Below, one piece after another: positions 7,297 to 15,079 of a stretch of 22,999 nt of DNA. Source of the stretch: JAIBCM01 sp041395165 (GTDB lineage: Bacteria > Verrucomicrobiota > Verrucomicrobiia > JADLBR01 > JAIBCM01); the NCBI GenBank assembly GCA_041395165.1, contig JAWLBA010000017.1:1-22999 (forward strand), in the 5' to 3' direction. The position numbers and the translations under genes are program-made. Position 1 is the stretch's first letter, and each line of letters begins with the position of its first letter. Below the pieces are notes generated by a model. It was not told where the DNA came from, did not search any database, and worked only from the letters and a program-made list of their open reading frames with translations.

Positions 7297-8000
7297 TTTT
7301 TACTTTTGCGCTGCATAAAAGTGTGAATACCACACTCCGTTTTATTAAAGCCAGTCCAACGACCCGCTCTTTCGTTTTCGCCTTCTGAAGTTAAACGCGT
7401 GCAAGTATAACAACCAATACTGCGATATCCACGATCATGCAAGGGGTTGTAGGGTATTTTGTGTTGTTTAATATAATCCCAAACGGCATCTCGCCCCCAT
7501 TTTGCCATAGGATTAAGTTTAATGATTTCCTTTCCTGGATCGACTTCGTAAAGTTCGAAAACACCAACAGAAGCACGTGCTTCACTCTGCTCACGACGCA
7601 AGCCCGTGATCCAACAATCCAAAGTTTTTAGTTTAGCTTGCAATGGCACTACTTTTCTTAGGGTACAACATTGATCGGGTTCCCGCTCCCAGAGTTTGTC
7701 GCCAAAATGTTTGGCTTGCTCCTCTACAGTATAATCAGGGTTTAATGTTTCTATTTTTATTTCAAAAAAATCTTCCAAACGTTTTTTAAGTTCCAGTGTT
7801 TCTGGAAAAAGTAGGCCGGTGTCTAAAGTAAAAACAGGAATGGGCAGTTGATTGATTTTTGCTAAATGCATCATCACGAGACCCGCGCCTTGAAAACTTG
7901 TCCCAATAATGCCTCGATTTGCAAACTTCTCCCAAGCCCACTTTAAGACATCTGGCGTTGACCAATCCTCTAAATATTCTGCCCCTTCGAAAAAATCCAT
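7293..8000 (-). CDS. cysH: Phosphoadenylyl/adenylyl-sulfate reductase with 4Fe-4S cysteines
   Basis: A 235-residue assimilatory reductase that turns activated sulfate (APS or PAPS) into sulfite using thioredoxin. The nucleotide-binding segment is IIGTSFQGAGLVMMH (31-45). The cysteines C111-C112 in DQCCTLRK and C197-x2-C200 in IGCYTC form the CC...CxxC cluster typical of iron-sulfur APS-type reductases; E. coli-type PAPS reductases lack it. The catalytic cysteine is C223 in KTECGIH, the usual ECG(I/L)H motif. Presence of the cluster suggests APS as substrate, by family knowledge. It lies downstream of tRNA-Pro on the same strand and ends tail-to-tail with carB, with a 3-base overlap of stop codons. 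No other sulfate assimilation gene is in the window. Confidence 0.92.
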   Translation of the reverse strand: MDFFEGAEYLEDWSTPDVLKWAWEKFANRGIIGTSFQGAGLVMMHLAKINQLPIPVFTLDTGLLFPETLELKKRLEDFFEIKIETLNPDYTVEEQAKHFGDKLWEREPDQCCTLRKVVPLQAKLKTLDCWITGLRREQSEARASVGVFELYEVDPGKEIIKLNPMAKWGRDAVWDYIKQHKIPYNPLHDRGYRSIGCYTCTRLTSEGENERAGRWTGFNKTECGIHTFMQRKSKN

Positions 8001-8052
8001 ATTTACTAGTATTAACCTGAATGGAAGTGGGTGTCAGCTCAATACAAATTTT

Positions 8053-8126
8053 TCGGAGCGACAGGATTTGAACCTGCGACGTCTTGCTCCCAAAGCAAGT
8101 GCTCTACCAAGCTGAGCTACGCTCCG
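8053..8126 (-). tRNA. tRNA-Pro (anticodon TGG)
   Basis: The minus strand folds as a cloverleaf: acceptor CGGAGCG at 8126-8120 pairs with CGCTCCG at 8060-8054, anticodon stem CTTGC/GCAAG encloses the loop TTTGGGA (anticodon TGG), and the T arm contains GGTTCGAATCC. The discriminator base is A. CCA is not encoded (TTT/AAA follows), so it must be added enzymatically. Confidence 0.97.
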
Positions 8127-8138
8127 TAGTTTCGCATA

Positions 8139-8166
8139 ATCATAGCAAAGGTTTTAACCATTGCAA
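8139..8166 (-). promoter_or_regulatory. Promoter of tRNA-Pro
   Basis: On the minus strand TTGCAA (8166-8161) and TATGAT (8144-8139) are 16 bases apart, with 12 bases between the -10 box and the tRNA. It sits between the ilvC stop and the tRNA. The same layout, TTGCAG-16-TATGAT, precedes tRNA-Leu at 13823-13850. Confidence 0.6.
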
Positions 8167-8180
8167 TCTTAGCAAATATT

Positions 8181-9206
8181 TTAATAAGCCGCTTGAGCTC
8201 CTTTGATGTTCTTCTTTTTAATCCAAGGCATCAACCCTCGCAAACGTGTGCCCACTTTTTCGATAGAATGATTTTCGCCAGCTTTAAGAAGCGCGTTATA
8301 TTTTTTATAACCACCTTCGTATTCGCGAATCCAGTTTTTAGCAAATTTGCCATTTTGAATTTCTTTGAGTGCTTGTTTCATACGAGCTTTTACACTTTTA
8401 TCAATGATTTTAGGCCCCACGCTCACATCGCCCCATTTTGCAGTTTCAGAAATGGAAAAGCGCATGCCACTGATGCCAGCTTCGTTGATCAGATCAACAA
8501 TTAACTTTAATTCATGCAAACATTCAAAATAAGCCATTTCGGGTGAATAACCAGTTTCTACCAAGGTTTCATAACCGGCTTGAATTAAAGCAGTGCAACC
8601 TCCGCAAAGGACCGTTTGTTCTCCAAATAAATCGGTTTCTGTTTCCTCTTTAAAAGTAGTTTCAATCACACCAGCACGTGTACCACCAATACCTTTAGCC
8701 CAGGCTAATGCTAGTTTTTTGGCTGTTCCTGTTGGATTTTGATAAATGGCAATTAATGATGGCACGCCCTTACCTTCCAAAAATTGGCGTCGAACAATAT
8801 GGCCAGGGCCTTTAGGCGCCACCATAATGACGTTCACATTTTTAGGAGGCACTACTGTTTTAAAATGGATAGAAAATCCATGTGAAAAAACGAGTGTTTT
8901 ACCCGCAGACAAACTAGGAGCAATATCTCGCTTGTAAGCTTTTGGCTGCTTTGTGTCAGGGATTGCAATCATAATGAGATCAGCTCGTTTGACTGCTTCT
9001 GCTGTTTCGTAAACTGAAAAGCCTAATTTTTTAGCAACTGGAATCGACTTACTGCCTTGATAAAGACCAATAATTACTTTGACTCCGCTTTCTTTTAAAT
9101 TGAGTGCATGCGCATGACCTTGAGAACCAAATCCAAGCACTGCCACTGTCTTGCCTTTTAATGGTGCCAATGAGGCATCTTTATCTGTATATATTTTTGC
9201 TGCCAT
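8181..9206 (-). CDS. ilvC: Ketol-acid reductoisomerase (class I)
   Basis: IlvC isomerises and reduces acetolactate or acetohydroxybutyrate in valine, isoleucine and leucine synthesis. The 341-residue length fits the short class I enzyme. The Rossmann signature VLGFGSQGHAHA lies at 23-34; the cofactor-specificity loop reads GLYQGSKS (47-54), with Tyr where many homologs have Arg. The Mg-binding ETDLFGEQTVLCGG stretch and the C-terminal knotted-domain helix ELKLIVDLINEAGISGMRFS are intact, with the substrate-binding SETAKWGD. The start has a clear ribosome site (GAAGGAAG, about 9 bases upstream). It follows ilvN by 17 bases, so the two form an operon; ilvB is absent from the window. Confidence 0.97.
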   Translation of the reverse strand: MAAKIYTDKDASLAPLKGKTVAVLGFGSQGHAHALNLKESGVKVIIGLYQGSKSIPVAKKLGFSVYETAEAVKRADLIMIAIPDTKQPKAYKRDIAPSLSAGKTLVFSHGFSIHFKTVVPPKNVNVIMVAPKGPGHIVRRQFLEGKGVPSLIAIYQNPTGTAKKLALAWAKGIGGTRAGVIETTFKEETETDLFGEQTVLCGGCTALIQAGYETLVETGYSPEMAYFECLHELKLIVDLINEAGISGMRFSISETAKWGDVSVGPKIIDKSVKARMKQALKEIQNGKFAKNWIREYEGGYKKYNALLKAGENHSIEKVGTRLRGLMPWIKKKNIKGAQAAY

Positions 9207-9223
9207 AATTGTTTTGCTTCCTT

Positions 9224-9703
9224 CTACTTTTTCGTTCGTTTTAAAGCGATTTTGCCGGTGCGGCTCAAATCTAAAATTCCGAAATTACCCATCAGTTCGA
9301 GAAATTTTTCCACTTTGCCTTCATCACCAGTTAATTCGATGGTAAGAGAGTGAGGTTGCACATCTACGATTTTGGTTCGAAAAATATCGCAGATTTGCAT
9401 AACTTCACTACGGGTTTTAGAGTCAATTTTTACTTTCACCAAAACCATTTCGCGACTAACACAGTCGTCATTTTTAAAATCAATCACTTCAATCACGTCC
9501 ACCAATTTATAAAGTTGCTTGGTGACCTGCTCCAGAACACGATCATCACCAGAAACCACCATAGTCATCCGGGAAGTTTTGGGATCGTGAGTAGGACCTA
9601 CATTCAGGGTTTCGATATTGTAGCCTCGGCCAGAAAATAGACCGGAAACTCGGGTTAAAACTCCGAATTTATTCTCAACCAAAATGGAAATGGTGTGTCT
9701 CAC
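9224..9703 (-). CDS. ilvN: Acetolactate synthase small (regulatory) subunit
   Basis: IlvN/IlvH carries the valine-feedback site and activates the catalytic subunit IlvB. The 159 residues begin with the ACT domain MRHTISILVENKFGVLTRVS, followed by GLFSGRGYNIETLNVGPT, and end in the second, dimerising half (LTGDEGKVEKFLELMGNFGI). The start codon is GTG (9703-9701), fixed by the conserved RHTISILVEN opening. It lies 17 bases before ilvC. The catalytic partner is not adjacent: the gene upstream on this strand is rsfS. Confidence 0.95.
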   Translation of the reverse strand: MRHTISILVENKFGVLTRVSGLFSGRGYNIETLNVGPTHDPKTSRMTMVVSGDDRVLEQVTKQLYKLVDVIEVIDFKNDDCVSREMVLVKVKIDSKTRSEVMQICDIFRTKIVDVQPHSLTIELTGDEGKVEKFLELMGNFGILDLSRTGKIALKRTKK

Positions 9704-9760
9704 AAGCTTTATTGGATTGTAGGATGGTTAGACGATGTCTGCGGGGTGGTCAACCGGTTT

Positions 9761-10111
9761 TTATCTTTTCCTCCATTCGGCGTCGCCCCATAGTTGCTCT
9801 AAAGCATAATGTTGACGCATTTTTTCATGAAATATGTGAATAATAAGATCGCCATAGTCCAAGATCATCCAATGACTCATTGGAGTGCCTTCCACAGCAT
9901 AAGGTTTTCGTCCTGTTTCTTCGTGAACGTTTCTCTCTATCTCCTGAGCGATCGCTTTTAACTGAGGTTCGGATTGTGCGGAGCAAATCAAAAAATAATC
10001 GGTAAACGTGGGAAGCTTTTTGAGATCTAAAATGGTGATATCGGTTGCTTTTTTATTTTCTGCGCTTTCACGACAGAGTGTAATAATTTTTTTGATGCTG
10101 ACAGGTTTCAT
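9761..10111 (-). CDS. rsfS: Ribosomal silencing factor RsfS (Iojap family)
   Basis: RsfS binds protein L14 of the large ribosomal subunit and blocks subunit joining when nutrients are short. The 116 residues cover the whole family domain: KKATDITILDLKKLPTFTDY, FLICSAQSEPQLKAIAQEIE, and WMILDYGDLIIHIFHEKMR with the usual C-terminal helix ending LEQLWGDAEW. Its ATG overlaps the nadD stop by 4 bases, the nadD-rsfS pairing seen in very many bacteria. Confidence 0.95.
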   Translation of the reverse strand: MKPVSIKKIITLCRESAENKKATDITILDLKKLPTFTDYFLICSAQSEPQLKAIAQEIERNVHEETGRKPYAVEGTPMSHWMILDYGDLIIHIFHEKMRQHYALEQLWGDAEWRKR

Positions 10112-10671
10112 GAAAAATAAATTTTTTCCTTTTTGATATAATGGGCCACTTCTTCTGTTACAAGATAACGAATCGATAAGGATTTTTTGAGTCGAGAGCG
10201 AATTTCTGTGGCACTGATATCGATTCGGCGAGTTAATAAAAGTTTATTTCGGAGTGCTCCTTTTTTTGTTTCATCACGATTTAAAAAAATAAAAGTCACT
10301 TTTTGTTTCAACTCTTCGAAACGATGCCACATTTTTAGTTTGGCAATTTGATCGGCTCCTAATAACCAAAATAGTTTTGCTCGAGGAAATTTTTTTTGGA
10401 AATGGTTTACCGTATCAATCGAATAAGAAATGCCACCTTGTCGAATTTCAAAATCATCCACCTTGAGCTGCATTTCCCCTTTTATCGCCAGTTGCAACAT
10501 TTTCAAGCGATCTTGGTCGCTGGCTACGGGATTATTTTTTTTATGAGGCGATTGTGCGCAAGGAACAAAATAAAGTTTATCCCAATGAAAAGTTTCTAAC
10601 GCGGTGCGTGCCAATATGAGATGCCCTTGATGAACAGGATCAAAGGTTCCGCCATAAATTGCAATTTTCAT
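10108..10671 (-). CDS. nadD: Nicotinate-nucleotide adenylyltransferase
   Basis: NadD adenylates nicotinate mononucleotide in NAD synthesis. The 187-residue protein opens with IAIYGGTFDPVHQGHLILA, containing the H-x-G-H nucleotidyltransferase motif; the middle FWLLGADQIAKLKMWHRFEE and the late ISATEIRSRL motif are both standard. It is 12 bases downstream of the Wzc-like gene and overlaps rsfS by 4 bases, so all are probably co-transcribed. Confidence 0.96.
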   Translation of the reverse strand: MKIAIYGGTFDPVHQGHLILARTALETFHWDKLYFVPCAQSPHKKNNPVASDQDRLKMLQLAIKGEMQLKVDDFEIRQGGISYSIDTVNHFQKKFPRAKLFWLLGADQIAKLKMWHRFEELKQKVTFIFLNRDETKKGALRNKLLLTRRIDISATEIRSRLKKSLSIRYLVTEEVAHYIKKEKIYFS

Positions 10672-10683
10672 TCTTAATTTAAC

Positions 10684-12663
10684 TCACTTCTCCTCAGGAT
10701 CGTAATAATCATAGTAGGCAGTGTAAAATTCGTAAAGCTCATGTTCACGTGTGTCGACATTGTTAAATACAGCACCTAAAATTTTTACGTTGTTTTCTTG
10801 CAAGATATTTTTAACGCGTTGTGCGACATAAAGAGGATATTGATGAGGTTTCACTACCATCATGACTCCTTGCACACCTCGCACTAAACGCAATGCATCG
10901 CTAACACCGATAATCGGGGGCGCATCCCATAAAATCCATTCATAATCTTTTTTTAGTTCGGTCATGATTTCTTCCAAACGATCTGAATTGAATCGCTGCA
11001 TGGCTGTCTCGGTAACCAATCCACTTGAAATAAAATCGAGATTGGGCAGGCATGTTGCAGTTATAGCTTCGGAAATCGACCGTGTTTGAGTCAATAACTG
11101 GCCTAATCCAATAGCGTTGGGAAGTTCCAAAATTTTATGCAAGCGAGGTCGGCGCAAATCGCCATCAACCAATAATGTTTTTGCACCGCTTTCGGCAATC
11201 ACCCAAGCTAAATTAAAAAGCGTGGTTGATTTTCCCTCCCCCATTCCACCGCTAATGAGAGTCAAAGTGCGACAGGATGATAACTTATTTTCGATTTTAG
11301 CTTTTAATAAACGATAGCCTTCAGCATGGGGCGAAGCGGTTTTGGCATGATTCAAGGTAGGCACATCTCGAGGAATGACTGCTAATACCGAAACGCCGGT
11401 TGCGCGCTCAAATTGATCGATTGTTTTTACCGAACGATCCAGTCCGCGAATACCCAGTAAAGTAATCATGGCTAAACCTAAGGCACCTATGCCACCGATG
11501 CCTGCTAGTTTCACCCAATCAGGTTGCCAGGCCTGACCTTCCACATCACCACGAATCAAAATAGGTGGAGGCAGTTTTGAAGATTGATAGTTTTTTTGTA
11601 GCAACGTTTCATAAGTTTGCTCATCACGTTCCAATTGTGATTGTGCTTGGGTTAATTTATTTTGGAGTAAAGTAATTTTTTCAGAGGGTGGTAAAGATTG
11701 GTGTATTCTTTGAGTTTCTTCTATCTCTTTTTTGAAAGTTTCCAATTTTTTTTCCGAGGCGATCATTTCGTTTTCCATGTCTTGTCTTAAACTCAATACG
11801 ATGCTGCCCAAACGTTTTTGTATCCCCACCAATAATTCTGCAGCTTCTTGAAAGCGCGGATGATCTTTACCATAGCCTTCGATTAAGAGCTGTTCCATTT
11901 GTGCTTCCAAGTCGCGATATTGCGATAACAAATCCGAAATAAGACTGGTCTCGACGCCTGTTTTAACAAAGTGATCTGCCAAGTCGATAGACGACAAATC
12001 TTTCACCATGTCCCATTGCCTTTTTTTTTCGTCGAGAAGCGCTTTTTCTTCTGCCCAGCGTCTTTCTTGCCCTGCTGATTTTTGCATTTCGGCAAGATGG
12101 TGAGTCGCTTGATTGGTTAAAGCCGAAAGTTGAGTGGATAACGTTTGGACCAGTAAGGTTTGTTTTTGTATTGTGTCACGCAAATCAGCAGTATTTTCTT
12201 CTAAATCGGGATTCAAACGACGTTGATAAAAAAAAGTATAAGATTGTGCCACGGCTCGAGCAATCGCCATGGTTTCGTTAAGTGAATTTCCGGTGACTTG
12301 GATTTCTAAGAATGAGCTTGATTCATTAGGAATAAAATGGATTTGTTTTAATAAAAGACGATAAGTTTTTTCCAAAGTTAAAGGAGCTTGGGTCTGAACG
12401 CTCCCACGTTGATTCAGGTGTAGCTGTTCAATAACAGGATAAAGGATGTCGCGTTGTTTGAGACTGGTTTGATGAAATTCGATTTCTTTACCAGAAGAAA
12501 AAGAACGTGTTAATTCTAAAGTGGCTTTTGCTATATACTTTGGCGCATGATAAAAATAAAAACCCGTTGCGAGTAAAAAAAAGCCAACAAAAAACAGGAT
12601 CAATTTCAACAGATGAAGCGAAAGATAGCGAACGATAGTATTGAAAGAAAAACCATTCGCCAT
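10684..12663 (-). CDS. Wzz-type chain-length regulator fused to BY-type tyrosine kinase (Wzc-like)
   Basis: A 659-residue inner-membrane protein for exopolysaccharide or capsule assembly. An N-terminal transmembrane helix (about 17-36) leads into a periplasmic Wzz domain with a long coiled coil (roughly 150-370), then a proline-rich exit (SSKLPPPILI) and a second helix (about 387-407). The cytoplasmic kinase has Walker A GGMGEGKS (472-479), Walker A' LLVDGDLRRPR (497-507) and Walker B ILWDAPP (near 580). The C-terminus holds a tyrosine cluster (YEFYTAYYDYYD, 644-655, six Tyr) for trans-autophosphorylation, as in Wzc. No export channel (Wza), phosphatase (Wzb) or glycosyltransferase is nearby; it stands between envelope-stress genes and nadD. 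It looks complete. Confidence 0.92.
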   Translation of the reverse strand: MANGFSFNTIVRYLSLHLLKLILFFVGFFLLATGFYFYHAPKYIAKATLELTRSFSSGKEIEFHQTSLKQRDILYPVIEQLHLNQRGSVQTQAPLTLEKTYRLLLKQIHFIPNESSSFLEIQVTGNSLNETMAIARAVAQSYTFFYQRRLNPDLEENTADLRDTIQKQTLLVQTLSTQLSALTNQATHHLAEMQKSAGQERRWAEEKALLDEKKRQWDMVKDLSSIDLADHFVKTGVETSLISDLLSQYRDLEAQMEQLLIEGYGKDHPRFQEAAELLVGIQKRLGSIVLSLRQDMENEMIASEKKLETFKKEIEETQRIHQSLPPSEKITLLQNKLTQAQSQLERDEQTYETLLQKNYQSSKLPPPILIRGDVEGQAWQPDWVKLAGIGGIGALGLAMITLLGIRGLDRSVKTIDQFERATGVSVLAVIPRDVPTLNHAKTASPHAEGYRLLKAKIENKLSSCRTLTLISGGMGEGKSTTLFNLAWVIAESGAKTLLVDGDLRRPRLHKILELPNAIGLGQLLTQTRSISEAITATCLPNLDFISSGLVTETAMQRFNSDRLEEIMTELKKDYEWILWDAPPIIGVSDALRLVRGVQGVMMVVKPHQYPLYVAQRVKNILQENNVKILGAVFNNVDTREHELYEFYTAYYDYYDPEEK

Positions 12664-12699
12664 GAATAAATCATTAAAAAATTTGAAATTCCAAATAGT

Positions 12700-13011
12700 T
12701 TACTTGCGACGTCGCAACAAGGGTAAAACTACTTTACTTGCTAGTAATAAGCCAGAAAAAAACTTGGCAACACCCGATTTATGAGAGGATTCTATCGTCG
12801 AGGATTTTTCTTGCTTTCGTTTTTTTAACAAACTTCGAACAGCCAAAAAAGCAGCGATACTTTTTGCAAAACCCGCTACAGCAAAACCTAGTTTAGTAAA
12901 ACGCCAAGCAGGCCTTAAATTTCTGGCTTGTTGCGTAAGGCTCGTTCGCTGTTGAGCGATATGGGCAATGAGATTTTGTTTTTGTTGAGCTAATTGTGAG
13001 AGCGAAGCCAT
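12700..13011 (-). CDS. YqjK-like small basic membrane-associated protein
   Basis: A 103-residue basic protein. The N-terminal helix SQLAQQKQNLIAHIAQQRTS resembles the opening of E. coli YqjK, and a hydrophobic stretch (about residues 40-60, GFAVAGFAKSIAAFLAVRSL) may insert in or lie on the membrane; it ends in a run of arginines (LLRRRK). Function is unknown. The call rests mainly on position: it overlaps the yqjE-like gene by 22 bases, and that gene follows a yqjD-like one, reproducing the yqjDEK order. Confidence 0.65.
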   Translation of the reverse strand: MASLSQLAQQKQNLIAHIAQQRTSLTQQARNLRPAWRFTKLGFAVAGFAKSIAAFLAVRSLLKKRKQEKSSTIESSHKSGVAKFFSGLLLASKVVLPLLRRRK

Positions 13012-13379
13012 GAATAGTCCTTTCGAATTTCTTCAATCGTTGCTTTAAATGGAGGAGTCGCTAACTTAACCTGTCGGATAACAATCCAAACAGACAATCC
13101 TGTTAAAAGCGCGTAAAAGGCGCTTAATCCCCACACTACAGCACAGCGATAGTCAGTCTCCCAAGCGGAAATGATAATTGCTGCTGTGAAAGAAAAAAGA
13201 AAAAGAAAAAATAAAACTACGCCGACAAGAGCACTAAGAAAAAGAATAAAAACACGTTTTTTTTCTTCCTGCCATTCTATGCAAAATAGTTCCAATCGCG
13301 TTTTTATCGCTTCTAAAATAGATTCGGATAAGTGTTTGATCGATGAAAACCATGAGCCAATGCGAGGGGGAGCACTCAT
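12990..13379 (-). CDS. YqjE-like / DUF1469 holin-superfamily membrane protein
   Basis: A 129-residue protein with an N-terminal amphipathic stretch (LSESILEAIKTRLELFCIEW, then QEEKKR) followed by two hydrophobic segments, about 41-70 (VFILFLSALVGVVLFFLFLF) and about 80-101. This is the pattern of the YqjE/DUF1469 family, often labelled phage holin family although no phage genes are here. It probably works with the YqjD-like protein encoded 13 bases upstream at the inner membrane; a direct role has not been established to my knowledge. Confidence 0.8.
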   Translation of the reverse strand: MSAPPRIGSWFSSIKHLSESILEAIKTRLELFCIEWQEEKKRVFILFLSALVGVVLFFLFLFSFTAAIIISAWETDYRCAVVWGLSAFYALLTGLSVWIVIRQVKLATPPFKATIEEIRKDYSWLRSHN

Positions 13380-13392
13380 TGATTAAAAAGAA

Positions 13393-13716
13393 TTAACGAC
13401 GATTAAGTAGGATGCCAACTAAAACGCCAATACCAAATCCAATACCAATGGATTCCCATGGGCGATCGTGAACAAAATCGTCAGTCACGCGCACAGCTTC
13501 ACGCCCTTTGTCTTTGGCAACGTTCTCCAGTTCTTCCAATTGGATTTTAGCTTTTTGCATCCCGTCATTCAATTTTTCTTTAAGACCTGATGCTTTATCT
13601 CCAAGTTGTCCCGAAGCTTCTTTTAACAAAACCTCGATGTCGCCGATGACGGTCTTAAAATCAGCAATGAGTTTATTTTTTGTATTAGTTTTTGTTATAG
13701 TAGTTGCTTCGCTCAT
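13393..13716 (-). CDS. YqjD/ElaB-family (DUF883) membrane-anchored ribosome-associated protein
   Basis: A 107-residue protein with a long charged helix (about 15-80, with VIGDIEVLLKEASGQLGDKA) and a single C-terminal membrane anchor reading RPWESIGIGFGIGVLVGIL then LNRR. The PW-x-S-(V/I)-G ... G-x-L-L-x-R-R tail is the DUF883 signature. E. coli YqjD binds ribosomes and tethers them to the membrane in stationary phase. A strong AGGAG lies 9-10 bases before the ATG. It is the first gene of the leftward block and divergent from tRNA-Leu. Confidence 0.88.
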   Translation of the reverse strand: MSEATTITKTNTKNKLIADFKTVIGDIEVLLKEASGQLGDKASGLKEKLNDGMQKAKIQLEELENVAKDKGREAVRVTDDFVHDRPWESIGIGFGIGVLVGILLNRR

Positions 13717-13822
13717 AAGTTTTTCTCCTGTTTAATTGTCCTTATTAAAAGTAATATTAATAGAAGAAACTTGCAAGTGGTTTCGAAAAAACAAAAAATA
13801 TGCTAGCCGACAAAATGCGCAC

Positions 13823-13850
13823 TTGCAGGTTATTAAGAAAATTTTATGAT
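13823..13850 (+). promoter_or_regulatory. Promoter of tRNA-Leu
   Basis: TTGCAG (13823-13828) and TATGAT (13845-13850) are 16 bases apart; transcription should start near 13857, about 14 bases before the tRNA. The layout matches the tRNA-Pro promoter at 8166-8139. Confidence 0.6.
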
Positions 13851-13870
13851 CTCCTTTTTCATGTGCCCAT

Positions 13871-13951
13871 GCGCGAGTGGCGAAATGGCAGACGCGCTAG
13901 ATTCAGGTTCTAGTGGGGAAACCCATGGAGGTTCAAGTCCTCTCTCGCGCA
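13871..13951 (+). tRNA. tRNA-Leu (anticodon CAG)
   Basis: Acceptor GCGCGAG (13871-13877) pairs with CTCGCGC (13944-13950), discriminator A at 13951. Anticodon stem CTAGA/TCTAG encloses TTCAGGT (anticodon CAG). A variable arm (TGGGGAAACCCA) marks a class II tRNA. The T loop is TTCAAGT. CCA is not encoded. Confidence 0.97.
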
Positions 13952-14029
13952 CTAATTAGCATAACAAATTTGGCAACAAGCCAGGAAAATCAAAAAAAAG
14001 AGAGCTAAAGTTGAAGACAAGCTCATTAC

Positions 14030-14045
14030 TACTATTTTAATAGTA
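14030..14045. promoter_or_regulatory. Perfect 6-bp palindrome upstream of the nuclease gene
   Basis: TACTAT and ATAGTA flank a 4-base TTTA centre, 26 bases before the nuclease ATG, in the otherwise featureless 120-base gap after tRNA-Leu. It may be an operator or a weak terminator stem for the tRNA; neither is certain. Confidence 0.25.
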
Positions 14046-14071
14046 AAACGATTAATAATTTAATATTTGTT

Positions 14072-15079
14072 ATGAGAAAGAAAATTAATATAGTTTTTGC
14101 ACTGGCTGTTGGAATGCTAATGGCTTTGCATCAGGCGAATGCAATTATCAACACGTCGCTTCAAATGCAGTTGGGCAATCCAAGCGGAGCGACTTTTGAC
14201 ACCAACAATCACAATCACTACTTAATCACGCGCCCTGTTCAAGCGCTCGATTACAACGACAACAAAGGACATGCAAACTGGGTGAGTTGGGATTTAACGT
14301 ATGAAGATTTAGGCAAAGCCATGCCCTCCGAGTATTTCTTCACCGACAACAATTTGCCTTCTAACTTTTACCACGTAAAGGACAAGGATTACAATGGAGT
14401 CAACGCGATCAATTTCAATCGAGGACATTTATGCCCATCCGCAGACCGAACCGATAACGATGTCCATAATCATATGGTTTTTTTGATGTCTAACATCATA
14501 CCTCAATCCGCTCATAACAATAACACTGTCTGGAGAAATTTAGAGAGCTATTGTCGTTCACTTCTCGCAAAGAATGAACTTCTCATCATAACCGGACCAA
14601 GCGGTTGCGGAAAAAATAAACTTTCAAATGGCAAAATATGCATCCCCTCTAAAATCTGGAAAATTATTGTGGTCGTTCCGCGTGGTAACGGCACAGCACT
14701 AAGTAGGATTACGACAACAACCAACCGTGTGATTGCCGTCAGCATTCCAAACATTACGAATGGTCTGAGCAGTGTATGGCACGATTACATCACCTCCGTT
14801 TATCAAATTGAGCTCGATACTGGGCTTAAGTTTTTCACTGCCTTGCCAGAAGTCATTGCCTCCGCTTTCCGAGCCAAAATAGATGACTTCGCCAATATCA
14901 ATAGTGTTACACTTGTTGGGTGGGATACGAGCGGTTCGACTAATTTTGGTTTCTCGCCACTATCGCCAAATTCCAAGGCGGCTGGCTTAACCGTTGTCGG
15001 TCTTAAACGTAGCTTAGGTGTTTACACAAATGGCGTGGCACCCAAGCGTGCGTGGGTGGGTCGACCTTTACTAATATAA
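14072..15079 (+). CDS. Secreted DNA/RNA non-specific endonuclease, frame ends early
   Basis: A NucA/Serratia-type nuclease that cuts DNA and RNA outside the cell. A signal peptide (about 1-24, with INIVFALAVGMLMALHQANA) supports the ATG start. The active-site motif is NRGH (116-119) in AINFNRGHLCPSADRT, where most relatives have DRGH; His119 would be the general base. The Mg ligand is Asn150 within SNIIPQSAHNNNTVWRNLE. After the nuclease domain (to about residue 275) a secretion-associated beta-rich domain begins (SVTLVGWDTSGSTNFGFSP). The frame then ends at 15077-15079 just after AW, because the following GGSTFTN is one frame over. One lost G in the G3 run at 15054-15056 explains this. No nearby immunity gene is evident. 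Confidence 0.9.
   Translation: MRKKINIVFALAVGMLMALHQANAIINTSLQMQLGNPSGATFDTNNHNHYLITRPVQALDYNDNKGHANWVSWDLTYEDLGKAMPSEYFFTDNNLPSNFYHVKDKDYNGVNAINFNRGHLCPSADRTDNDVHNHMVFLMSNIIPQSAHNNNTVWRNLESYCRSLLAKNELLIITGPSGCGKNKLSNGKICIPSKIWKIIVVVPRGNGTALSRITTTTNRVIAVSIPNITNGLSSVWHDYITSVYQIELDTGLKFFTALPEVIASAFRAKIDDFANINSVTLVGWDTSGSTNFGFSPLSPNSKAAGLTVVGLKRSLGVYTNGVAPKRAWVGRPLLI

Noticed and set aside
7909..8115. Plus-strand reading frame ending in the tRNA-Pro region
   Set aside because: It is antisense to cysH and runs through the complement of the tRNA; such peptides (with a QDLNLRRLAP ending) are classic false predictions over tRNA genes.
8181..9206. Tyr in the IlvC cofactor loop (GLYQGSKS) as evidence of NADH use
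   Set aside because: Cofactor choice depends on several loop residues and cannot be called from one position; the serines that hold the NADPH phosphate are kept.
12990..13379. Prophage remnant suggested by the holin-like gene
   Set aside because: The protein belongs to the YqjE/DUF1469 group in a yqjDEK arrangement, and no other phage gene is near.
1466..15056. Programmed frameshifting as the cause of the broken frames
   Set aside because: The sites share no slippery heptamer or common downstream structure, and both +1 and -1 types occur in unrelated genes that are not recoded elsewhere.
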